Shown here piece after piece: positions 21,469-30,050 of a DNA stretch of 32,408 nt. Made by a program: the position numbers and the translations under genes. This DNA is from Seminavis robusta (lineage: Eukaryota; Bacillariophyta; Bacillariophyceae; Naviculales; Naviculaceae). Location of the stretch: contig CAICTM010001286.1 of assembly GCA_903772945.1 (NCBI GenBank), positions 1 to 32,408 on the forward strand. Reading direction: 5' to 3'. The first letter of the stretch is position 1; every line of letters begins with the position of its first letter. Below the pieces are notes generated by a model. The model saw only the letters and a list, made by a program, of their open reading frames with translations. It was not told the DNA's origin and did no database searches.

Positions 21469-23367
21469 TTACTCCCATGTCCAAGTCCAATTGTAGAGGT
21501 CGTTTATGTATGATTGCGTGGAATACAATTCCACCGGCGGATCCCGCAACACCCGTTGGTCCTGACAATAGTCCAAAAAGGCGGTCAGGGCATCCACACC
21601 TGTATCTTGAACGAGCGCTCGGTCCAATCGATGAAACTCATTGTATCCATCCCCACCCTCGGCCAACCAGGAATTGGTCAGAACCGAGTAGACGTGCGTG
21701 TCATTCAAGGGGACCCAACCATCATCACCACTGCTGCGGTCGGTCGCGACAGACGGAGTGTGTCGCTCTTGCACTTGGATATTGGACAATCGCTTGGGGA
21801 ACGCCTCGGACATGTTGACGTGCCATCGAATACCGGCACCATATGGATAACTTCCTCCGGAGACACGACCTTCGTCGATAAGGGCGTAATCATCGACAAT
21901 CTTTTGCAAGGCTCGTTCCATGGCGGCGACCAGTTGGGATCCTGGAATTTGCATGACAACAAGCGTGTTGTTATAGGGCAACAAGGCTTGTCCCATGGCC
22001 ACGGTAAAGTTTCCGGCGGCCATGTCGGTGCGTACTTCGGCAGCATTGAGAATGGAAATGTCGGCTTCCGGGACATTCCAGAGTCGGGATTGTGCCACGA
22101 GGTTGGTCACACCGCTGCCCAATGCTTGGGACGAGTTGGCACAGAGGCGAGTGACTCCAAAGAGGGGCATTCGTTCCAAACAAATGGTTTCCGGGACATG
22201 TGCCACGACAGTGTCGGATGGAGGCCAGTTGTCTCCAAGTTGAGGAGCCGGTGTGGGTGCCACAGTGGGGACGGCTGTGGTGGGCTCTGGTGTGGTGGCC
22301 TCTGGGATCATGGGGGTAGCCTCTACTGCTGGGCTGCTGTCATTATCATCGTTCCGAGACATGCTGACTCCGAACACCACAGCCACGACAATGGCAATCA
22401 AGAGGACTACCAACAAGACCATGGTGAGTGCCTTGTGACTGGACGATGAGGTGGTGCCTTTGGCAGCAGCAGCAGCAGTGCCTTGTGATGATCTTCTGGA
22501 ACCAATCGACATGTCGTCCAGCTCGCCAGATGACAACACTTGGGCCTCGACGGACTGACCAATGATACGATTTCGGATCTCTTCTTCCATGATGGTTTCT
22601 CGGCGCCGGAACTCTTCCGAGGTTTCTTCGTACACCTCGGCGGCAGTGATCAGGACATCTCCTCCTCCCGCCTCTTGTCCAGTTCCTGCTTCAAGATCAG
22701 CCTCTTCGTCATCGTCAGTGTAAAGACGATCGTTCGTAGCGGTAGGTCCCAAGACACTGTACGCTCCCACGCCCGCAGTCACAGCCGTGGCACTGCTAGC
22801 ATCGGAAGGACGCGTTGTGGGAACAGAAACGCCAACGCCCACCGTGCCATTAGGGTCGCTCCCAGCCTTGTTGTTCACCGTACCGGCAGCCTCACTTCCT
22901 GAAGTCGTCTTGGCAGCGGCGTCACTGGTAGGGACAATCCCTACTCCAACACCTACGCCTGCCTTGTTCACTGTCCCGGTAGCTTCCGTCCCTGTCTTGC
23001 TGGCGGCGTCACTAGTAGTAGGGAACACCCCTACTCCAACGCCGACGCCTACCCCTGCCTTTGCCTTGGCACTACCTGTAACGGTATCACTACTCGTAGG
23101 AGAAGCATTCGGCTTGGTGGCGGCTGGTTTCGCCGCCATGGTCAACACGTTGGATGATCCAGTGAGTGTTGCCGGTACTCCAGCACCCGTAAGAACAACG
23201 CCGACAATAGGATCCTCCAAGCTTCTGCTCGAAGTACTACTGTCCTCTTGCTCCATTCCCAAGCGAATGTCGACGATGTCTCTCACCATACTGCCCGTCA
23301 GACTGTTCTGACTCCGATTCACCGAGTTATTCCTCTGCCTCTGGCCTCCATTGTTGTTGCTGGACAT
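21469..23367 (-). CDS. Type II membrane protein with only the 5'-nucleotidase C-terminal domain
   Basis: One frame gives 632 aa from ATG 23367. Residues 1-310 are low complexity and probably cytosolic, with several (GV)n runs at about 104-114, 137-143 and 175-181 in partly duplicated units, and an Arg/Glu helix (EEFRRRETIMEEEIRNRI). One transmembrane helix is at about 313-337 (TMVLLVVLLIAIVVAVVFGV), then a Pro/Thr linker to about 385. The rest matches the C-terminal substrate-binding domain of 5'-nucleotidase/UshA proteins: ILNAAEVRTDMAAGNFTV, ALLPYNNTLVVMQIPGSQL, then SVLTNSWLAEGGDGYNEF with the GGDGY loop. The usual N-terminal metallophosphatase domain, with its metal-binding His and Asp motifs, is absent from this frame, so hydrolysis is doubtful. 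A purine-nucleoside or nucleotide-binding surface role is inference. Orientation would put the domain outside or in the lumen. Confidence 0.8.
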   Translation of the reverse strand: MSSNNNGGQRQRNNSVNRSQNSLTGSMVRDIVDIRLGMEQEDSSTSSRSLEDPIVGVVLTGAGVPATLTGSSNVLTMAAKPAATKPNASPTSSDTVTGSAKAKAGVGVGVGVGVFPTTSDAASKTGTEATGTVNKAGVGVGVGIVPTSDAAAKTTSGSEAAGTVNNKAGSDPNGTVGVGVSVPTTRPSDASSATAVTAGVGAYSVLGPTATNDRLYTDDDEEADLEAGTGQEAGGGDVLITAAEVYEETSEEFRRRETIMEEEIRNRIIGQSVEAQVLSSGELDDMSIGSRRSSQGTAAAAAKGTTSSSSHKALTMVLLVVLLIAIVVAVVFGVSMSRNDDNDSSPAVEATPMIPEATTPEPTTAVPTVAPTPAPQLGDNWPPSDTVVAHVPETICLERMPLFGVTRLCANSSQALGSGVTNLVAQSRLWNVPEADISILNAAEVRTDMAAGNFTVAMGQALLPYNNTLVVMQIPGSQLVAAMERALQKIVDDYALIDEGRVSGGSYPYGAGIRWHVNMSEAFPKRLSNIQVQERHTPSVATDRSSGDDGWVPLNDTHVYSVLTNSWLAEGGDGYNEFHRLDRALVQDTGVDALTAFLDYCQDQRVLRDPPVELYSTQSYINDLYNWTWTWE

Positions 23368-24027
23368 CTTGCTTGCTTTGTAGTCGTTGTCGTCACCAAG
23401 TAAAGAAGTTTATCGATTGTGTTTGTGCCTTTTTGCTCGTTGTTTGTTTGTGCTTTGTGGGAGGAGGGAGGAGGAGTTAGTTGTGACCGAGTAAAAGTTG
23501 CCAGATTGGTGCAGTGTGAAAGTGTGGCGCAGGCGCTCCGGGATCACGAAGCAACTGCGGTACAGTTGTGGAAAAGACGCTTCAAGTGGCGCATAAAGTA
23601 GTCACTCCACGTGTACCACGGGACAGCCCTTTATGTCGTTCTCACTGGATGGGACAGTCCCTTTATGTCAGTCAACTTGATTCTCACTGGATGATGTGGA
23701 CGTTTGTGCCAACAATCCAACAATGACCGAATGTTCTGGCAATTTGGAGCAGCATAGCAGAAGGCCAAACCAAACAGCTAAGCAAACACAGTTACTCCGT
23801 CACTCCAGGAGTACATCAGTACAGCTGTATTCATACTGTAATAAATCCTTGGTAAATTCGTTCTCCGAACTCGGAAGGCCGAGGGTGCTGAAAGCTCCCC
23901 ATCACTCCACACTGCGCGCACGTATGACCTTCTCTCTTCGCTGCTTTAGAAACAAAAGCCTGCAAGGCTTCTTAAAATGTTTGGAAGAGCCTCAGTCGGC
24001 AGAGTGGATTGATCAAACCACACATCC
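23368..24027. other. Spacer upstream of the nucleotidase-like gene
   Basis: About 660 bp with no convincing gene. It holds an irregular tandem duplication (listed separately) and should contain the promoter of the nucleotidase-like gene near 23400. Its right end may already belong to the plus-strand retroelement fragment. Confidence 0.5.
23620..23693. repeat. Two irregular tandem units
   Basis: GGGACAG(T)CCCTTTATGTC ... TTCTCACTGGATG occurs twice in a row (23620-23650 and 23651-23693); the second copy has a 12-bp internal insertion. Confidence 0.7.
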
Positions 24028-24041
24028 GCAGCTACCAGATT
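24028..24041. repeat. Target-site duplication, left copy (14 bp)
   Basis: GCAGCTACCAGATT, identical to 24367-24380. Flanking bases differ on both sides, so the match ends exactly at 14 bp, as expected of a target-primed insertion. Confidence 0.85.
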
Positions 24042-24366
24042 ATATAAGGGGGTTTAGAGTAGGGAAATTAGCTACGGAAGCCAGCCGGGGCCAGGCTCAA
24101 GCAAAGAACAGTCGAAATTCAGGACTAGGTTCGGAGGGATCAGGGGCAAGAAATTGAGGACCATTACGGGGGGCAAAGGGTTTGGCTTTGCGGGATCCAC
24201 GGAGACATAAATGGGTAGCTTTCACAAGGGCAATTGAGATACGGGTCTGCATGAAGAACATCATTTGAGAGTAGGAAAATTGAGTTTTGGAGGCAGTAGC
24301 AGAAGCAAGGCGTTGTAAGAGAGTCTTGGCTTGAGGGGCAAGCATGCCATCCACTGAAACAACAAA
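24042..24366 (-). mobile_element. 5'-truncated non-LTR retroelement copy (325 bp)
   Basis: The segment lies exactly between the two 14-bp direct repeats. On the minus strand, from 24366, it reads FVVSVDGMLAPQAKTLLQRL and later ISIALVKATHLCLRGSR. That is the same terminal domain as in the plus-strand fragment at 24492-24900 (FVVSAGGLLGAEA..., LSLAILRARHLCMRGSR). The frame ends at 24097, leaving a 55-nt 3' tail without poly(A) (ending CTTATAT). Short length, loss of everything 5' of this domain, and a target-site duplication fit 5'-truncated retrotransposition. The terminal domain is familiar from reverse-transcriptase-bearing repeats of diatoms. This copy has no reverse-transcriptase core, so it is dead. 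Confidence 0.75.
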
Positions 24367-24380
24367 GCAGCTACCAGATT
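24367..24380. repeat. Target-site duplication, right copy (14 bp)
   Basis: Second copy of GCAGCTACCAGATT, at the 5' (right) side of the minus-strand insertion. Confidence 0.85.
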
Positions 24381-25127
24381 GGTACCCGTGCGATCAATCA
24401 GGTGATCAATCTACCCCGTATCCAACTTAGTCGCTCTGCAGCTACGGATGCTTCGCCTTCCAGCGACTCTCCTGTAGTTCTCACCCCATCCGAGGAACGA
24501 GGTGATCTCCTTATCCGTGGCCTCTGGCAACGCGGAACTGACGGTATAATTGATGTTCGTGTCATCAATCTTGATGCTGCTTCTCACTGTCGCAAGGATC
24601 CTGACAAGGTCCTTCGCAATGGCGAACGTGACAAGAAACGCAAGTATCTCGACGCCTGTCTTTCCCAACGCCGCCACTTTACTCCGTTTGTTGTCTCTGC
24701 TGGTGGTCTTCTTGGGGCCGAAGCTGAGGCACTCACGAAACGTATTTCCGCTTTGCTCGCTGCAAAGTGGGAACGCCCTTACTCAGTGGTGCGTGGCTAC
24801 GTTAATGCTCGGCTCAGCCTAGCTATTCTTCGGGCCCGCCACCTCTGCATGCGTGGCTCTCGTGTCCCTGCTGGCACAATGAGCTACTGTCGTTCTCTCT
24901 GGGATGCCGATGGTGCACTTGCACTCTTCCGCTCATTTTGCTCCCTTGTCCTTCCTGGTTTTCCTCCATGCACCCCCTTCCCTGCCCCCCTTGTTTTGCC
25001 CTGCTCGCGTCCTCATTGCTCTCCCCGTATGCCCACCACAACAGCCACCCACCACCGCAGCCACTGCTTTGCCTAGCCTCGCCCCCCTCGCTCTTAACGT
25101 ATCTCTTTATTATTTCTCACATCACAC
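24381..25127 (+). mobile_element. Fragment of a reverse-transcriptase element (C-terminal domain)
   Basis: The plus-strand open frame from about 24402 to 25076 carries EERGDLLIRGLWQRGTDGII, DVRVINLDA, ERDKKRKYLDACLSQRRHFT and PFVVSAGG, then YVNARLSLAILRARHLCMRG. This is the conserved end domain of a family of diatom reverse-transcriptase-bearing repeats. The D..R....(E).K..Y pattern suggests a PD-(D/E)XK-type nuclease, which is inference. No reverse-transcriptase core (YXDD) is seen. The start is not an ATG (GTG at 24402), and the frame stays open leftward through the 14-bp site, so the minus-strand copy appears nested in this older one. Both edges are uncertain: the right one is where a C-rich tail fades before the VSR fragment. 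Confidence 0.6.
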
Positions 25128-25269
25128 TCATCTACTCTACGAGGCTTCGAAGAAAGAACTGCACGAAACGCTCCAAGCAGAAACCACCATGTTCCTCTAT
25201 TTGTTAGATGGACTTGGCACGCCTGATGATTCCATTCGAAAGCTCTTCTCCCAGCCATGCAGAAAGCCC

Positions 25270-25767
25270 TTACAAATCATCGTCCCCTTCGGAAGAAAGT
25301 CCAACAGAGGTATCCTCATCACCCGTGGCTAGTTGTCTCTTATCCACAGGCATGTATTTGGCTATGATGCCTCGGACCTGCTGCCTCATCAGTGTTTGAG
25401 CTTGTCACCACTGAATATATCCAGCAACACCAACCATAAGACCCATGATACCAAGCGTCCCTGCAAACACTTCTGGCGAGACACCACTCTTGGCGCCCGA
25501 GATACCACCCGTGCTGCACTTTCCTTGAACAACACAGCCATATTTGTCCAACGATTCCTACAAACTCCAGGCTCTGTGCCATAGGTGTATGCTGCCTTTC
25601 AGAGAGTGTCAAACTTGAGAGCTCCGCGAATGGCTGCCGCGTCGACGTACATGGAAGGAACAATGACAACACCCGAGGCTTCTTGCTCTCCAAGTTGTGC
25701 CTCCAAGACGATGTTGGACTTGTCTCCTTTGAGACCACCCGAGTCCAGCATGGCATGGACGCCTGTG
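25270..25767 (-). pseudogene. Degraded 3' fragment of a vacuolar sorting receptor (VSR)-like gene
   Basis: Reading the minus strand from 25767, DSGGLKGDKSNIVLEAQLGE and VVIVPSMYVDAAAIRGALKF match the luminal VSR segment (..L..EQ.AQ.G.....V.ILPT..VN...YRG.L). A TGA follows at 25599-25601, then GTEPGVC, a frame change near 25545-25570, and YGCVVQGKCSTGG. Next come the transmembrane helix GTLGIMGLMVGVAGYIQW, a second TGA at 25405-25407, and the cytosolic tail LMRQQVRGIIAKYMPVD with the YMPV trafficking motif (YMPL in plant VSRs). The frame ends at TAA 25270-25272. VSRs carry cargo to vacuoles in clathrin vesicles. The protease-associated N-terminal domain is missing, so this is a dead 3' remnant. 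A possible splice acceptor (CACAG) at the right edge suggests it derives from a genomic rather than a processed copy. Confidence 0.72.
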
Positions 25768-26051
25768 AGTCGTATCACTCAATCGAGTGACTCGACTCAG
25801 TCCCAACACGGTGCCCAACCGGCACTGGTGCTAGTACTGGCTCTGGCTAGAGTACCGTGTGTGCAAGGGTTCTGCACGCCGACACCTTAGAATAGTAGGG
25901 AAGGGAAATTTTCGCAAGAGGTGTCCCGTTACCAACGAGAATTCTGTATCAGAGCTACCATGGAGACTATTTATGGATCTTTTTTGTTAGCGTGGAAGCT
26001 TGTGAATTCTCTCCCTGAGCTTGTTGCAATGTATCATACTCACACACGACA

Positions 26052-27380
26052 ATGGAAGAAATCAATTACTCATTTGGTGCAAAGCCACCGGATGTCAAGT
26101 CGCAGAGAGTTTGTTGTGGATGTCAGACCCCCGAATCAGCCAGCAAGCCATTCCAGCAGCAATGTCCCCGGTGTTCTGAGGAGGGATTCATTCCAGCACT
26201 CTTCTGCTCCCAGGCGTGCTACATGCAGGCGTGGCCACGGCACAAACAATGGCATGCAGATAATGCATCCTACATCAAAATGTACTCGCAACACATGGAT
26301 ATCGCCCCCAGGAACAGATCCCAACACGAACCTGCGGACCCCACGGAGCATGCACCCAAGTACTATGGCCTCGTTGCCACCGCCAAATCCAAATTTCAAG
26401 CCGGCGACTTGAGTGGCTCCAAAAAGCTCCTCCGGAAAGCCATGAAACTCGATACCCGACGACCAGAGGCATTTGACAAGCTCACTGTATGCTACGAATA
26501 TTCAGGACAGAGAAACGAATCCAATTTCTATTTTATGGAAGCATTCAAGCGATATGCCTTTGTGGCCTTGGCCAAATTTGGAAACGTTCAAGATACCGAT
26601 CTGGCATTCTATGCATGGTCAGGTGGTGTGTTTTCTCTAGCCAAAGAATACTTTGACAACCCAGAGTTGGACAAACCGGATTGGTGGCATCACGATGGAA
26701 TGGTCCGGCGAATTACCAAAATGGCCATTGGTGGACTCAACGCGGAATCCAGTACAATCCCATACCAGATTGGTATTGTCTATCTCTTGCAAGCATTTGC
26801 ATTGGCGGGCATTGTCCGTCATTTTCATGCTTCGTTCCATGGTGCAGAAGTCACAATCCCAGAAGACCGCACTCATGAAGAGCTGGTGGAGGCCTATGTG
26901 ATCTTCAAAAAGGCAACCAAAAACACAATTGCCACGTCTACAGCAGCCATTGATTCATTTTTTGAGTCTGCAGTGTTGGAAGCCATAAGGACAAGACATG
27001 CACAGGCCAAACAAGAAGTGAATAGTCCCATGATTGCAAAGCCCAGTTTGTGCCAAGCAGGTACATTGGTGTTTGCATTTGGCCTTGAAAGTCTAAAAGT
27101 TGGGATGGTGTCCAGAGATGGGTTGCAGGATGGCAGTGTTGCTGTGAAAGTAGATGGTTTCAATGATCTCCAGCTGATACCTTCAGGAAATCTGGTAGAA
27201 ACTCCATTCAAGGAGAGAGAAGTGGCCCTCATTTGCTGTTTGGGGGATGCAGACCGGTGCAAGGTTTTGAGGCAGTTTACCACTGTCATGCCAGAAGGGT
27301 ATCAACAAAACATTAAACGCTTTCATCATGGGCCGCCGCAACGAAGATGTGCAGGCCAGGAAATTACAAAAATAATCTGA
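26052..27380 (+). CDS. MYND-type zinc-finger protein with TPR-like helices
   Basis: A single frame from ATG 26052 gives 442 aa. The MYND finger uses Cys 21, 24, 38, 41, 52 and 56 and His 64 and 68. The last ligand is His rather than the usual Cys, giving HxxxH. A TPR-like helix pair begins near 113 (ATAKSKFQAGDLSGSKKLLR) and contains PEAF. The centre includes a conserved WWHHDGMVRR block. Near the C-terminus is DGSVAVKVDGF and a VALICCLGDADRCKVLRQF stretch. MYND fingers bind proline-rich partner peptides. No SET motifs are present, so this is not a SMYD methyltransferase. The function of this algal family is unknown to me. It is the intact paralogue of the broken copy at 5512-6840. Confidence 0.8.
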   Translation: MEEINYSFGAKPPDVKSQRVCCGCQTPESASKPFQQQCPRCSEEGFIPALFCSQACYMQAWPRHKQWHADNASYIKMYSQHMDIAPRNRSQHEPADPTEHAPKYYGLVATAKSKFQAGDLSGSKKLLRKAMKLDTRRPEAFDKLTVCYEYSGQRNESNFYFMEAFKRYAFVALAKFGNVQDTDLAFYAWSGGVFSLAKEYFDNPELDKPDWWHHDGMVRRITKMAIGGLNAESSTIPYQIGIVYLLQAFALAGIVRHFHASFHGAEVTIPEDRTHEELVEAYVIFKKATKNTIATSTAAIDSFFESAVLEAIRTRHAQAKQEVNSPMIAKPSLCQAGTLVFAFGLESLKVGMVSRDGLQDGSVAVKVDGFNDLQLIPSGNLVETPFKEREVALICCLGDADRCKVLRQFTTVMPEGYQQNIKRFHHGPPQRRCAGQEITKII

Positions 27381-28042
27381 GGATGAGGAACTTAGTGTTT
27401 GCCAAAAGGCTGCTCACTACAAGAACATGCTGTCCTCCATCCTTGAACTTCTGGCTGGCAAGCTGGTACAGTGCCCACTCAGATCACGTCAATCGTGTTT
27501 CGGGAGTTCTCGCTCCTTGCGATCCTACAGTATTGACACCGTGCATGCAATAGAAAGTATCCTTGGCATGCAGCGCTCTCTTTGTTCGTTCAATGTACCG
27601 TAACTATAGCCGATCAATGCTAATCCTGTGTGGTGAATGGGATGAAAATTTCACCCCTTTGGATTACCAGACCCACACGCCGTGGAAACTTTCGGGCGCC
27701 AATGCAGAAGAAGAAGTACGGTTCTCGTGGTTGCCGTTGTACGAGTGTACGGCCTCGGTTTTTGATTTCCTCATTGTGGCTCATGCGAAACTATAGCTAG
27801 CCGATGTACTTGTTAGGAACCGTAAACCTAGCTAGACAAACACACTGTTCAATCTTGTGATTACCAGGCGGGAGAGGATATTCATGGCCTCAAACTTGGC
27901 TGTGACGGATGATCTCCACATCCGTCGCCAAGGTTTTATTGTATGCGGTTTTCTAAAAGATCATTCTCTAAAAGTCAATCATGAGAACTTGCTTTGTAGC
28001 CAACAAAATCAAGAAATCAGTGCTTCGTCCCTTCATTACTGA
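27381..28042. other. Spacer between convergent MYND and VWD genes
   Basis: About 660 bp of 3' flank for both genes. No convincing coding frame; a strong imperfect hairpin at 27895-27932 is listed separately. Confidence 0.55.
27895..27932. repeat. Bulged 14-bp inverted repeat
   Basis: CTTGGC-TGT-GACGGATG, loop ATCTCCA, CATCCGTC-GCCAAG. The inner 8-bp and outer 6-bp arms pair perfectly with a single 3-nt bulge. Confidence 0.8.
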
Positions 28043-29017
28043 CTAGTATGTACTGGTCCGAGCAATGTCAGCATCTCCAGTGGCAAGCACATCAAACACA
28101 CAAGCATCTTTCTTCTCTCCAGAGAGGTGAGAGCAGGCATCTTCAGCAGCAGACTTGGCCAATGTTTTGCGCAGACATGCACGGCCAACTTCCGTCTTCT
28201 TACCTCTCTGGGAGGGAAAGATGCACTTCCCTGGATAATGAGGGGCTCTAACAAAGAGCTGGGGTTCGTCATCATGCACTTGCCACTCTTGCCCAAATGC
28301 ATTGGGGTTAGACATGACAGTAGACCCATCCCTGGCAAGCATCACACCATCAAATGATCCCATCATGCCTTGACTGCTCCCAAAATGCTTGGCAGCACCC
28401 CCAGAGATCCTGACAGAAACCAAGTCTTTAAAAGTGCTGATGGTGATGTTCTCATTAGGGTCAAGAACCACATCAAAGATGTGATGCTTGGCAAATGGTT
28501 GTCGGTGATAGATAGGATAGCCAGACAAAGTAGATACTCCTTTCTTGTCCCCATGATGGATCAATAAAGCATGATCCACATCATTCAGGGCAAAGTCACC
28601 CCAACTGGATACTTCAAGTACATCATCGCCAATGGATAAGGCAGCAGTCTCAATGTAACTGTAGTCATTTCTTGCCTTTGTCCTCACATGAACTCTCATG
28701 TCAAGATCAGGGGCATGTATCAGAACAAGGTCACACACTCCATGGTAGTCGTACCATGTTCCATTCCAGGTCATGCAATGAGGATCCCCATTCATTCCAC
28801 CATCGTGGGTCAAACTTGGGGTTGGGGCATCTGGAGTTGGTAGAACTGGAGTTGGTACAGCTGGTGTTGGTGGAACTGGAGTTGGTGGAACTGGAGTTGG
28901 TGGAACTGGAGTTGGTGGAACTGGTGTTGGTGGAACTGGAGTCGGGGCAACCGCAGTAACTTCTGTAAAATGTGTTTCTTGCTCGGTACAGAGTGAGGCA
29001 ATTATGTTGTATATATA
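28043..29017 (-). CDS. von Willebrand factor D-domain protein, 5' end unresolved
   Basis: The minus frame is open from about 29029 to TAG 28043-28045. The C-terminal 250 residues begin NGDPHCMTWNGTWYDYHGVC, the VWD entry motif (GDPH...DG..Y...G.C). They continue with SYIETAALSIGDDVLEV and GGAAKHFGSSQGMMGSFDGV, the G..GLLG..(N/D) block, and end in a short Cys-containing tail. VWD domains occur in secreted adhesive proteins. Upstream, in frame, is a linker of nine PTPVP-type units, preceded by SLCTEQETHFTEVTAV. No ATG or signal peptide precedes the linker. The first in-frame ATG (28795) lies inside the VWD motif. A candidate splice acceptor (GCAG) at 29018 would start this exon; upstream exons were not found. 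The gene may be truncated by the repeat complex at its 5' side. Confidence 0.7.
   Translation of the reverse strand, partial: YIYNIIASLCTEQETHFTEVTAVAPTPVPPTPVPPTPVPPTPVPPTPVPPTPAVPTPVLPTPDAPTPSLTHDGGMNGDPHCMTWNGTWYDYHGVCDLVLIHAPDLDMRVHVRTKARNDYSYIETAALSIGDDVLEVSSWGDFALNDVDHALLIHHGDKKGVSTLSGYPIYHRQPFAKHHIFDVVLDPNENITISTFKDLVSVRISGGAAKHFGSSQGMMGSFDGVMLARDGSTVMSNPNAFGQEWQVHDDEPQLFVRAPHYPGKCIFPSQRGKKTEVGRACLRKTLAKSAAEDACSHLSGEKKDACVFDVLATGDADIARTSTY
28811..28945 (-). repeat. Nine 15-bp units encoding PTPVP
   Basis: Nine consecutive 15-bp units (plus-strand form GGTGGAACTGGAGTT) encode PTPVP with variants PTPAV, PTPVL, PTPDA and PTPSL toward the VWD domain. The central units are nearly identical, showing recent expansion. 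Confidence 0.9.
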
Positions 29018-29041
29018 CTGCTTATATTCTCAACTCTATCG
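28954..29041. repeat. 88-bp direct repeat, copy 1
   Basis: Begins CAGTAACTTCTGTAAAATG and ends CAACTCTATCG. It matches 30051-30138 with one mismatch (C versus T near the end). It covers the first visible codons of the VWD gene. Confidence 0.95.
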
Positions 29042-30050
29042 CTCCCCCATTGCCGAACAGCTTTGCAGGTTCTCGAGATGACTCGCGAGTTCGAGCAGAT
29101 GGATACACCCAGCACTAATTCCACGGTACTGGTGTGGTTGCAGGTAATTTCTTTCGCTTTAGCGCTGCCTGCAATCACGCGCTAGCCTTCGAGATCATTG
29201 GAAGGATTCTCATGTACGTACGTCAGTGGAGGTACGTGAAAGATTCGGGTTCGCATTCGGAATCCGACTGACGTCAGTGGAGGTACGTGTTCTCGCCTCT
29301 GTGCAGTATTCGCTCCCCCAGGAACCGCGAAGAATTCCTTGGACTATGTTGGAACGATCTTACGAGTGATACTGACTGTACGGTGGTGAAGAATGATGTT
29401 CTTCGTTGATATTCTGCGCACGCACGTACGTACGTATGCAGTAATCGGGGAACTGACTGTGCTAGTACTAGTACGAAGTCGGAATACTAGTTTCTTCTCT
29501 TAACTCACGAGCGAAGGGGAGAGCCATTCTGAAGGACTTAGACGTTGGATCACTAGACATCCGGCAAGCCTATGTCACGAAGGGAAGTTGTGGTGAACTC
29601 CCCCATAGTCTCGGTATTATCTAAATGGAACGTCATATACTATTTACGAGTGAGACTTACCATCTCACCGTTGGAGGTGAACTTCTCCCCCCAAGTCTTA
29701 ACGAGTGGTTGTGGTACGGATGAAGGGGTAGTGACGAGGAATTAAGACCAAACTCTCCCGGAACTATGGGTGCATGCGGTACGGAGCAAGGGAGGTACTC
29801 ACGGGGCACCTTTATACTTAAGAGTCGTATTCCACCTTGGAGCCCTGCCGGTCGTGGCAGACTTGTATATTCAGTAAGGAGGACGATATTATTTAACTAG
29901 GGCATGCATACTTAATTAATGTTGACTGACAATGCGAGTTTCCTCGAGGTGGAAGCTAGATCCACATACCGGGGATCGAACTACAGGCCTCGAGACCTTT
30001 CTACAGTGGATGACCGAGGGGAATCACTATAGTAGGGCTGACTGTTAATC
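29042..30050. other. 1-kb non-coding segment between the 88-bp repeats
   Basis: No frame longer than 60 codons occurs on either strand. Seen inside are a 19-bp direct repeat ACGTCAGTGGAGGTACGTG (29220-29238, 29271-29289), the palindrome ACTCGCGAGT (29081-29090), a GTGAGA/TCTCAC hairpin (29650-29668), and a loose direct repeat GGTGAACT..CCCC..AGTCT (29591-29610, 29676-29698). I assign no function. Confidence 0.6.

Noticed and set aside
21514..22449. 311-codon plus-strand open frame
   Set aside because: It lies antisense to the nucleotidase-domain gene, has no recognisable motif, and reflects the opposite strand's composition.
25340..25756. 138-codon minus-strand open frame
   Set aside because: Its peptide has no motif. 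The VSR similarity lies in the other two frames of the same strand, so this frame is a by-product.
29950..30020. tRNA-like B-box string on the minus strand (AGTTCGATCCCC)
   Set aside because: The surrounding bases do not form a T-arm, anticodon arm or acceptor stem, and no A-box is present.
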